NCBI GenBank assembly: GCA_934454215.1
Contig: CAKSGG010000198.1
Coordinates: 1 to 5,279 of the forward strand
Source: an uncultured Clostridia bacterium
Lineage (GTDB): Bacteria; Bacillota; Clostridia; UBA1381
DNA: 5,279 bases
Direction: 5' to 3'
Shown here piece by piece: positions 1-5,279 of this stretch (positions within the stretch are counted from its first letter, which is position 1; the number at the start of each line of letters is the position of its first letter). The notes beneath the pieces were generated by a model. It ran no database searches, was not told the DNA's origin, and saw nothing but the letters and a program-made list of their open reading frames with translations. A program made the position numbers and the translations under genes.

Positions 1-2
1 AT

Positions 3-317
3 GTAAAATCGCTGGCGATCAAATATGGAATCAACGAATCAGAAAAAGATAAGCTGACGGTAAAAGTTTATTTGGATAGTACAGAAACATCGCCGATATG
101 GACCTTTACTCCTGAAAGTACAGGTGAAAGATGGAACAGACAGGAATTTATATATAACTTATATTCACTTGAACCGCCAATCGGCGTTCACAATGTGTAC
201 TTTGTGATAGAAGGCAGCAGTTCTTTGCCCATGCATTTAGAGCGTTTCAGCTTTGGAGATAAGCTTAGCGCAGATGCGAAAAACAAAACCAAAGATGCCT
301 TTGAGCAAATTCATTAG
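3..317 (+). CDS. C-terminal fragment of a protein with a CBM6-like carbohydrate-binding module (5' end outside window)
   Basis: The frame is open from the left edge (codon at 3) to TAG at 315-317, giving about 104 visible residues, so this is the end of a longer protein. The visible part resembles the last strands of a CBM6-type beta-sandwich: a 'tGerWn' segment near 126-145, then 'GVHNVYFVIEG' (183-215) and 'MHLERFSFGD' (231-260), matching the usual 'G-x-H-x-hydrophobic strand ... h-D/E-x-F-x-F' ending of CBM6 modules. Such modules are commonly appended to extracellular or sugar-processing enzymes; the catalytic part cannot be seen. After the module comes an unusual lysine/alanine-rich tail (FGDKLSADAKNKTKDAFEQIH) of a kind not typical of a CBM6 end. 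A TTG at 72 could be called as a start but has no clear ribosome binding site and would cut the domain. The location beside a rhamnosidase suggests plant-glycan or rhamnoside degradation. Family assignment is from memory of the fold pattern and is moderate. Confidence 0.6.
   Translation, partial: VKSLAIKYGINESEKDKLTVKVYLDSTETSPIWTFTPESTGERWNRQEFIYNLYSLEPPIGVHNVYFVIEGSSSLPMHLERFSFGDKLSADAKNKTKDAFEQIH
219..239 (+). repeat. Direct repeat copy 1 (inside the CBM6-like coding end)
   Basis: This is a 21-bp sequence, AGTTCTTTGCC + C/T-ATGCATTT-A type, matching 316-336 at 20 of 21 positions (C versus T at 230/327). Here it is coding and reads S-S-L-P-M-H-L in the frame of the upstream protein. The start-to-start distance to copy 2 is 97 bp, which is not a multiple of three. 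Confidence 0.85.
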
Positions 318-336
318 TTCTTTGCCTATGCATTTA
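316..336 (+). repeat. Direct repeat copy 2 (overlaps the stop codon of the CBM6-like gene)
   Basis: This is the second copy of the 21-bp repeat at 219-239. It begins on the second base of the TAG stop (315-317). Read from 316 it encodes S-S-L-P-M-H-L again, then M-Y-F-K-F-E-K-E and TGA at 361-363, a plausible natural CBM6 C-terminus. It therefore looks like the displaced end of the same or a paralogous gene rather than random intergenic DNA. Confidence 0.8.
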
Positions 337-405
337 ATGTACTTTAAATTTGAAAAGGAATGAAAAAAATGTACGCACCCGAGAACTCAAACAAGGGGAT
401 GAAAT

Positions 406-2898
406 ATGTTTACAGAATTATTTTGTTGTAATAACGTAAATCCAATGGGTATAACAGAACCAATATTCTCATGGAAAGTAAGTGATTGCGAAGAAAAAAA
501 ACAAACGGCGTATCAGATTATAGTGCAAAATACAGATAATGATATTGTGTGGGACAGTGGTAAAGTAAATACCGATAAATCTGTTTATGTCAAATATGAT
601 GGAATTCAACTTAAGGAAAACACAAAATATTTTTGGTATGTTACGGTTTTTGCAGAAAAACAATATATGACAAGCAAAAAAGCATATTTTATAACGGGAA
701 TGTTTGATACCACTTCCTTAAAATGGATTGCGCCTCAAAAAGACATTAATGCACCTTTTGTATATAAAGTGTTTGAATTAAATAATTTACACGAATACGT
801 TACAGTAAATGTCTGCGGACTTGGCTTCTTTGAACTTTACATAAACGGGAAAAAGGTATCTGAAGATTTGATGAATCCTGTAAGAACTGACTATGATGAT
901 GTGGAGTATAAAAACCTTAAATATCCTTATGAAAACATTACGCAAAAAAGTGTTCGGTATCTCACATATGAAGTATCGAAATACCTTCAAAAAGGGGAAA
1001 ACATACTTGGAGTATGGCTTGGTAATGGTTGGTACAGGCAGAACAGCAGAATCACAGAAGGAATATTCGATTATGGTGATAAACTTAAGATGTTTTTAAA
1101 ACTTGTCAATAGCGATGAAATAATCGAAAGTGATGAGAGTTGGAATTATATATCAAGTCCCATATTGTATGATAATATTTTTTATGGCGAGATTTATGAC
1201 GGCAGAATTACGCCGGATTTTAATAACGGCATGCCGATGCATAGAGTTAAGGCCCCGACAGGGAGTATTTTGCCGCAAATTTGTCCTTCTGACCGTATCA
1301 TCAGAACCTTTTCTCCCGAATATATAGAAAATGGTGTATATGATATACATGCCTGTATTAGCGGATTTACAGAGATTATATGTACGGGAAATTCAGGAGA
1401 TAAAGTAGAAATTTATTATGCAGAAGCATTAAATGAAGATGGCACATTGAATTTTCAATCAACCGTAGGATATGAGGAATGTGATCGTAATCAAATTCAA
1501 AAAGATGTATATATACTCAAAGGCATCGGCGAGGAAAAATACACCCCTCGTTTTGTGTGGCATGCATTCAGATATTTTAAAATTTCTGCTCCTGAAAGCG
1601 TAGAGATCAAGTCAGTAAAATCTCATTATGTTTGTACAGTATTGGGAAAACGTACACAGTTTAACTCATCTAATGAATTGCTGAATAAGATTTATGAAAT
1701 TACTTTGAATACCGGTTTATCAAATCTTCATGGGTGTGTTCCTACTGATTGCAATGGACGAGAAAATCTGGGATACACATGTGACGGACATTTGTCCGCA
1801 ATTATGATGATGTACAATTTTAATGCCGAAACAATGTATAGTAAATGGGTAGATGATATACTTGCTTCACAAAATAATAAAACAGGTTTTGTACCACATA
1901 CGGCGCCTTTTAGTGGCGGCGGGGGTGGTCCTGCATGGGGAAGCGCTGTTGCCATTGTTCCCTGGAATTTATACACTCAGTATGGCAATAAAGAAGTTTT
2001 ATCAAAAAGCAAAGATGGCATATTGAAGTGGATTAAATATTTGGTAACCAGAAAAGAAAAAGGTTTGATTACTCATGAGGAAGAAGGAAGTTGGTGTCTT
2101 GGTGAATGGTGCTTGCCAAGTAAGGATTTGTGGAGTGAGCCGCATCTTGATGATATAAAAATTCCCCATGAACTTGTGAGCACTGTATATTTTATATATT
2201 GCATTGATATATATCTTAAATTAATGAAAATTTTGGATGAAAATCCGGAGTTGTGGATTATTCAAGAAAGAGAAGATGCAATACGTGTTATTAACAGCAC
2301 ATTTTTGTGTGAGGAATATGCAAATGGTGAGCAGGGAAGTAATGTTTTTCCGCTGTATATTGATATAGTTCCTGATGAAGATAAAGCAAACATTTTGGAA
2401 TCTACCATAAAAAGGATTAAAAATAATGACTATTGCTTTGATACAGGCACATCAGGTACGCGATTTTTGTTGGATGTTTTAGATAAGTATGGAAGAAATG
2501 ATATTGCTATTAAAATGATGCTGAACACTAAATACCCAAGTTATGGATATATGATTGAAAAAGGCGCTACTTCTGTATGGGAAACGTGGGAAGGCACAGG
2601 TGCCCTGAATCATGAAGGGCTGTCTTCTGCAGGTGCGTGGCTGTTTTACGGTCTTGCCGGAATTAAGCCAAACGGCGGATACAAAGAATTTTCAATTAAG
2701 CCATTCTTTGCAGACGAACTTGATAGTCTTGCTGTTAAACTGGATTGCGAATATGGTGAAATTGGTCTAGACTGGGAACGGAACGCTGATGGTATTGATG
2801 TGGAGATACGCATCCCATTTAATACGTTGGCACATATCGATTTAAACGGCGGCTGCTTTGATCTGGTGTCAGGAATTTATAAATATCATGTAGACTAA
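406..2898 (+). CDS. Alpha-L-rhamnosidase, glycoside hydrolase family 78, cytoplasmic
   Basis: This inverting exo-hydrolase removes terminal alpha-L-rhamnose from glycosides. The 830 aa show the multi-domain layout of the family: an N-terminal Fn3-like sandwich (about 1-100, with NPMGI, FSWKV and KQTAYQIIV); a Bac_rhamnosid_N-type domain (about 115-290, GLGFFELYINGKKV near 137 and WLGNGWYRQ near 204); a second beta domain (about 305-410); an (alpha/alpha)6 catalytic barrel (about 425-745); and a C-terminal beta sandwich opening with LAGIKPNGGY. The PTDCNGRENLGYTCDGH motif carries D448, E453 (likely general acid) and D460. GATSVWETWEG carries E726 (likely general base), followed by N735-H736. 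GGGGGPAWGSA near 505 is a typical substrate-pocket loop. No signal peptide is seen, so the enzyme should act on imported oligosaccharides or glycosides. The ATG at 406 is preceded by AAGGGG with a 7-base spacer, and the N-terminus begins where the family begins. It is complete, with no frame break. Catalytic residue roles are by motif analogy. Confidence 0.95.
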   Translation: MFTELFCCNNVNPMGITEPIFSWKVSDCEEKKQTAYQIIVQNTDNDIVWDSGKVNTDKSVYVKYDGIQLKENTKYFWYVTVFAEKQYMTSKKAYFITGMFDTTSLKWIAPQKDINAPFVYKVFELNNLHEYVTVNVCGLGFFELYINGKKVSEDLMNPVRTDYDDVEYKNLKYPYENITQKSVRYLTYEVSKYLQKGENILGVWLGNGWYRQNSRITEGIFDYGDKLKMFLKLVNSDEIIESDESWNYISSPILYDNIFYGEIYDGRITPDFNNGMPMHRVKAPTGSILPQICPSDRIIRTFSPEYIENGVYDIHACISGFTEIICTGNSGDKVEIYYAEALNEDGTLNFQSTVGYEECDRNQIQKDVYILKGIGEEKYTPRFVWHAFRYFKISAPESVEIKSVKSHYVCTVLGKRTQFNSSNELLNKIYEITLNTGLSNLHGCVPTDCNGRENLGYTCDGHLSAIMMMYNFNAETMYSKWVDDILASQNNKTGFVPHTAPFSGGGGGPAWGSAVAIVPWNLYTQYGNKEVLSKSKDGILKWIKYLVTRKEKGLITHEEEGSWCLGEWCLPSKDLWSEPHLDDIKIPHELVSTVYFIYCIDIYLKLMKILDENPELWIIQEREDAIRVINSTFLCEEYANGEQGSNVFPLYIDIVPDEDKANILESTIKRIKNNDYCFDTGTSGTRFLLDVLDKYGRNDIAIKMMLNTKYPSYGYMIEKGATSVWETWEGTGALNHEGLSSAGAWLFYGLAGIKPNGGYKEFSIKPFFADELDSLAVKLDCEYGEIGLDWERNADGIDVEIRIPFNTLAHIDLNGGCFDLVSGIYKYHVD

Positions 2899-2966
2899 CT
2901 ATGAAGTGTCAAGAGAGAAAATTAAATTTTTTAAGCTTTTTTTAAGGAAGTCTTGCATTACATACA

Positions 2967-2984
2967 GAGCAACGAAAGTTGCTC
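2967..2984 (+). other. Perfect stem-loop, 7-bp stem with GAAA tetraloop
   Basis: GAGCAAC-GAAA-GTTGCTC is a fully paired 7-bp stem closed by a GNRA-type tetraloop, which is especially stable as RNA. It is followed by GTC and seven A residues, not by T residues, so it is not a standard intrinsic terminator on this strand; on the other strand no T-run follows either. It could be an mRNA processing or stability element, part of a leader structure for the downstream genes, or a remnant of a small mobile element. The structure is directly visible; its role is unknown. Confidence 0.6.
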
Positions 2985-3112
2985 GTCAAAAAAATTGGAA
3001 TGAAAGATTAACTCTAATAGAAGAGCATACATGCGGTATCTGATAAAGCTTCTGAGCGAAACTCTTATAAAAAGCTCAACAAAGTTTTGCAGGAATGAAC
3101 GTGTCAAGTTTA

Positions 3113-3118
3113 TATAAT
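3113..3118 (+). promoter_or_regulatory. Possible -10 box for the DUF4867-rhaA genes
   Basis: TATAAT matches the sigma-A -10 consensus exactly and lies 23 bases upstream of the DUF4867 start codon. The -35 side is poor: the best match is TTGCAG at 3087-3092, with a 20-base spacer that is longer than ideal. If used, transcription would begin near 3125, leaving a very short leader that contains the ribosome binding site. AT-rich DNA gives such boxes by chance, so this is tentative. Confidence 0.3.
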
Positions 3119-3127
3119 ACAAGGAAC

Positions 3128-3134
3128 AAGGAGG
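3128..3134 (+). promoter_or_regulatory. Consensus ribosome binding site for the DUF4867 gene
   Basis: AAGGAGG sits 7 bases before ATG 3142. It is the full anti-16S complement and fixes the start of the DUF4867 gene, implying strong initiation. Confidence 0.8.
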
Positions 3135-3141
3135 CTAAGGT

Positions 3142-3776
3142 ATGAAGATTTACAATGTAAATGACGAGCAGTTTAAAGAGTATGGCTGTGTGCTTGACTA
3201 TTATGATTATTCAGAACTGTTTAAAATTCTTGCAGATATTGAAATGCCATTTGACGGCATTGTGTATAAGACATCTATTGAGGAATTGGCAAATTGCGTT
3301 TCTGCAAAGGAAATTGAAATAAGGGGTTTTGGTGGATATCCAGTGCAACTGGGATGTGTGATTGGCAAGAACAGAACTATGAACTGCCTCGAATACCACA
3401 AAAGCAGCGAGTACAACATTGCTATGGACGATATTATACTTATCCTTGGCAGAGAACAGGATATTGTTGACGGTAAGTATGATAGTTCACAGTGTAAGGC
3501 TTTTTTAGTCCCTGCAGGAGTAGGTGTTGAACTTTACGGAACTACTTTGCATTACGCACCGTTTAATGTTAATGAGAGTGGATATCGTATTATTTGTGTT
3601 CTGCCAAGAGGAACGAATGCAGAAAAAAAGAGTTTGCTGCTAAAAACAAAGAAGATAAAATGTGTCTTGGCGTTAATAAATGGCTTATGGCACACAAAGA
3701 TGCTCCTGAAATTAAAGACGGTGCTTACGTTGGTATAACCGGTAAAAATATTAAATTCGAAGATTTGGAGCGATGA
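3142..3776 (+). CDS. DUF4867 family protein, frame-disrupted at an A AAA AAG heptamer
   Basis: The zero frame runs 3142-3738 (198 aa). Residues 1-163 look like the DUF4867 family, with MKIYNVND at the start, RGFGGYPVQLG, then AFLVPAGVGVELYGTTLHYAPF and VLPRGTNAE. After AAG at 3628-3630 the zero-frame tail is lysine/leucine-rich and unlike the family. The -1 frame entered at 3630 continues with EFAAKNKEDK, NKWLMAHKD and GAYVGITGKNI to TGA at 3774-3776. This restores a 211-aa protein of the usual family length and C-terminus as I recall them. The break is thus one base short in the A run 3623-3629, or is bypassed by -1 slippage. The 'VPAG...LHYAP' segment suggests a cupin-like sugar-binding fold (inference). 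No catalytic role is established. The close fit to rhaA implies one operon and a role in rhamnose or related sugar use. Whether it is a live recoded gene, a pseudogene or a sequencing error cannot be settled from the sequence. Confidence 0.82.
3606..3630 (+). promoter_or_regulatory. Candidate -1 frameshift signal: Shine-Dalgarno-like AAGAGGA plus A AAA AAG slippery heptamer
   Basis: The heptamer A AAA AAG occupies 3624-3630 in exactly the zero-frame phase required (GAA AAA AAG), as in E. coli dnaX. Slippage by -1 at this point leads into the conserved C-terminal frame. An internal Shine-Dalgarno-like AAGAGGA (3606-3612) lies 11 bases upstream of the heptamer, comparable to the stimulatory element of dnaX, about 10 bases upstream there. 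No strong downstream hairpin is evident in the next 40 bases, which weakens the case. The motif is seen directly; its use is inference. Transcriptional slippage on the A run is another way to restore the frame. Confidence 0.45.
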
Positions 3777-3778
3777 TC

Positions 3779-5065
3779 ATGAATAACGAAAAGAGAATAC
3801 GTGAAGCGTTTGAAAATGCAAAGGAAGTGTATGCGTCATATGGCATAGACGCAGAAAAAGTACTTGAAAAATTTGATATAATCCCTGTATCAATCCCTTG
3901 CTGGCAGGGTGATGATATTATTGGATTTGAATCTACAGGAGTAGGCGCAAGCGGTGGACTTATGGTTACGGGTAACTATCCGGGACGTCCGAGAAATCCG
4001 GAGGAGTACAGAATGGATTTGGAAAAATGTATTTCATATATTCCCGGAGCGTTAAAAGTTAATTTGCATTCCAGTTACGGTGAGAATTATGAAATCGATA
4101 TTGACCGTGACAAATATGCTCCCAGACATTTTGAAAATTGGGTGAAATGGGCAAAAGATAATGGTATAGGTCTTGACATGAATGCTACAACATTCTCACA
4201 TAAATATGCCGCTGACGGACTTACCATTTCTAATCCTGACGAAAATATTCGTTCCTTCTGGGTACGTCATATGCAGTCGGTCAGAGAAATTGCGGAATAC
4301 ATAGGCAAAGAACTCGGTCAGGTTTGTGTTTATAACACTTGGGTACAGGACGGTATGAAAGATATGCCTGCAAACCGTATGAAATACAGAGCCCTTATGA
4401 AGCAGTCTTTCGATGAGATTTTTTCAAAGAAAAATATTTCAGCTGATTATGTTTATGATGCTTTAGAGCCCAAACTTTTTGCAGTTGGTGTAGAGGAATA
4501 TACGGTTGGCTCTAATGATTTCTATCTTTCGTATCATGGACACGCAAGAGCAAAGGGGATAGGAAATACTATTATGAATCTCGACCTAGGGCATTTCCAT
4601 TGTGAGGAAAATGTTGCTGATAAAATATCTGCAGTTATGTTATTTTCTGATAAGTTTATGGCGCACCTTACAAGAGGTTTGCGTTGGGACAGCGACCACG
4701 TGGTTGTAAATGATGAGAAAACAAACAATATGATGCGCGAGATTGTACGTTGCGGTGTGCTTGATAATGCATTTATCGGTACAGATTACTTTGATGCTTC
4801 TATTAACCGTGTTGCCGCATGGACAATTGGCACAAGAGCGACTAAGAAAGCACTTCTTTCTGCAATGTTAGAGCCTGTTCATATGCTGCATGATGCAGAG
4901 GATAATAAAGACTTCACTCTGCGTCTGGCGCTTATTGATGAGTTTAAAGCATTGCCGTCAAATGCCGTTTGGGAATATTACTGCCTTGCAAAGGGTATTC
5001 CGGCTAATGTTGAGTGGCTTGATGATTTAAAGCAATATGAAAAAGATGTAATGTTTAAAAGATAG
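3779..5065 (+). CDS. rhaA: L-rhamnose isomerase
   Basis: This enzyme catalyses L-rhamnose to L-rhamnulose, the first cytoplasmic step of the pathway, using two divalent metal ions (Mn2+ in well-studied members) in a TIM barrel. The 428 aa compare with about 419 in E. coli. Family motifs in order: PCWQGDD (about 40), TGNYPG (about 64), NLHSSYGE (about 95), GLDMNATTFSH, DGMKD, ALEPKLF, EYTVGSN, LDLGHFH, RWDSDHVV and GTDYFDASINR. Expected metal ligands, matched by alignment to E. coli RhaA from memory, are all present: E230, D269, H272, H296, D304, D306 and D336. About six extra residues lie between YTVGSN and DLGHFH (around HGHARAKG) relative to E. coli. The ATG at 3779 is preferred because GGAG (3767-3770) is 8 bases upstream; the alternative ATG at 3773 leaves only 2 bases. 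The 3773 ATG overlaps the DUF4867 TGA as ATGA. Translational coupling with DUF4867 is therefore likely. The frame is intact throughout. Confidence 0.97.
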   Translation: MNNEKRIREAFENAKEVYASYGIDAEKVLEKFDIIPVSIPCWQGDDIIGFESTGVGASGGLMVTGNYPGRPRNPEEYRMDLEKCISYIPGALKVNLHSSYGENYEIDIDRDKYAPRHFENWVKWAKDNGIGLDMNATTFSHKYAADGLTISNPDENIRSFWVRHMQSVREIAEYIGKELGQVCVYNTWVQDGMKDMPANRMKYRALMKQSFDEIFSKKNISADYVYDALEPKLFAVGVEEYTVGSNDFYLSYHGHARAKGIGNTIMNLDLGHFHCEENVADKISAVMLFSDKFMAHLTRGLRWDSDHVVVNDEKTNNMMREIVRCGVLDNAFIGTDYFDASINRVAAWTIGTRATKKALLSAMLEPVHMLHDAEDNKDFTLRLALIDEFKALPSNAVWEYYCLAKGIPANVEWLDDLKQYEKDVMFKR

Positions 5066-5086
5066 TAAAACGAAGCACTAAAATTA

Positions 5087-5093
5087 AAGGGAG
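5087..5093 (+). promoter_or_regulatory. Ribosome binding site of the downstream broken gene
   Basis: AAAGGGAG with a following AAGG precedes ATG 5098. The strong Shine-Dalgarno, 32 bases after the rhaA stop, shows that a real gene start was here, in the same operon as rhaA. Confidence 0.6.
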
Positions 5094-5097
5094 AAGG

Positions 5098-5279
5098 ATG
5101 AATGCAATTAATAACAAAGTAACGTTTGCATGATTCTTTGGTAACAGAGGGTTTTCCCGGGAGAAGGGATTGCTGATGCAAGGATAGAAGTGCAAAAAGC
5201 TATTTGTTTGAATGATTTGAAGAATCCTAATCACCATCTAATAAGCATTGAACTGCCTGTCGGTAATACTTCCTTTAAA
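5098..5279 (+). pseudogene. Broken 5' end of an L-fucose/L-arabinose isomerase-like family gene (runs off the window)
   Basis: ATG 5098 reads MNAINNKVTFA and then TGA at 5131-5133. Continuing in the same frame gives FFGNRGF (5134-5154). The next residues, PGEGIADARIEVQKAI, appear in the frame starting at 5157, so a single missing base in the T run 5152-5155 would join them as GFFPGE. The combined reading 'KVTFA-x-FFGNRGFFPGE-x-IADAR-x-EV' resembles, from memory, the N-terminus of L-fucose/L-arabinose isomerase-like (COG2407-type) proteins of sugar operons. From about 5205 the frame stays open to the window end (CLNDLKNPNHH..., then ISIELPVGNTSF), but I do not recognise this as the usual continuation, so a deletion or fusion may also be present. 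Two lesions within 25 bases make it a pseudogene or a poor-quality sequence stretch. Family assignment rests on a short segment only. Confidence 0.45.

Larger units (their letters stand above)
2899..3141 (+). other. 243-bp intergenic region between the rhamnosidase and DUF4867 genes
   Basis: No convincing gene is seen. The region holds T-rich tracts at 2927-2943, a perfect GAAA-loop hairpin (2967-2984), two copies of GTGTCAAG (2906-2913 and 3101-3108), a TATAAT box (3113-3118) and an AAGGAGG ribosome binding site (3128-3134). Weak complementarity (AGAAG near 3019 with CTTCT near 3048) hints at further folding. It is longer than the other gaps in the locus, so the downstream genes may have their own promoter here. 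There is no hairpin followed by a T-run, hence no recognisable intrinsic terminator for the rhamnosidase gene. Confidence 0.5.

Noticed and set aside
369..431. Small ORF starting at ATG 369 with AAGGAA upstream (MYAPENSNKG...)
   Set aside because: It is only 20 codons and overlaps the rhamnosidase start in another frame. It shows no recognisable family, and the ribosome binding site could be a leftover of the rearranged upstream end.
1728..1976. Opposite-strand ORF inside the rhamnosidase gene, and similar minus-strand ORFs elsewhere
   Set aside because: They lie wholly inside clearly coding + strand genes, lack ribosome binding sites and give low-complexity or cysteine/proline-rich translations. 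They are shadows.
2927..2984. Intrinsic terminator for the rhamnosidase gene
   Set aside because: The T tracts precede the hairpin instead of following it, and the hairpin is followed by A residues.
2906..3045. Short reading frame through the intergenic gap starting at GTG 2906
   Set aside because: It has no ribosome binding site, its composition is biased by A/T tracts, and there is no recognisable protein similarity. It is better read as non-coding.
3773..3775. ATG 3773 as the rhaA start
   Set aside because: Only 2 bases separate it from GGAG. ATG 3779 has an 8-base spacer and gives the same protein minus two residues, so 3779 is preferred; the difference is minor.
5131..5133. TGA as a recoded sense codon (Trp, Gly or selenocysteine)
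   Set aside because: TGG is used for Trp throughout the rhamnosidase and rhaA, and TGA ends the DUF4867 frame. There is no SECIS-like hairpin after it, and a frame slip lies 20 bases on. Decay or error is simpler.
1..5279. CRISPR arrays, tRNA or rRNA genes, transposase genes
   Set aside because: No regularly spaced repeats, cloverleaf-type sequence, rRNA-like blocks or transposase motifs were seen on either strand.

Overview
The window is AT-rich, with A/T-ending codons, short intergenic gaps and strong AAGGAGG / AGGGAG-type ribosome binding sites. This suggests a low-GC Bacillota (Firmicutes), probably a gut- or rumen-type Clostridia. That placement is an inference from composition and gene content. 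All genes read on the + strand and form an L-rhamnose utilisation locus.

Layout. (1) 3-317: the C-terminal end of a protein with a CBM6-like beta-sandwich, cut by the window edge. Its end is disturbed by a near-perfect 21-bp direct repeat, 97 bp apart. (2) 406-2898: an intact GH78 alpha-L-rhamnosidase of 830 aa with no signal peptide. (3) 2899-3141: a 243-bp gap with a perfect 7-bp stem and GAAA loop (2967-2984), an 8-bp repeat, a possible -10 box and a consensus Shine-Dalgarno. (4) 3142-3776: a DUF4867-family gene whose frame shifts by -1 at an A AAA AAG heptamer, the slippery sequence known from E. coli dnaX. (5) 3779-5065: an intact L-rhamnose isomerase (rhaA), overlapping or abutting the DUF4867 stop. 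(6) 5098-5279: the damaged or mis-sequenced start of a gene resembling the L-fucose/L-arabinose isomerase-like family. It has an in-frame TGA and a one-base frame slip, and it runs off the window.

How the genes fit together: the rhamnosidase releases L-rhamnose from imported rhamnosides in the cytoplasm, and RhaA converts it to L-rhamnulose. The kinase (RhaB) and aldolase (RhaD) that would complete the pathway are not in the window. DUF4867 proteins have no established biochemical role known to me; its tight linkage to rhaA suggests an accessory role in sugar handling.

The main points of interest are the frame break in DUF4867, which has the exact phase and sequence of a programmed -1 frameshift site, and the direct repeat that could switch the C-terminus of the upstream protein. 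A cautious alternative covers part of this: both frame breaks (3623-3629 and 5152-5155) look like homopolymers read one base short, so sequencing error must be excluded first.
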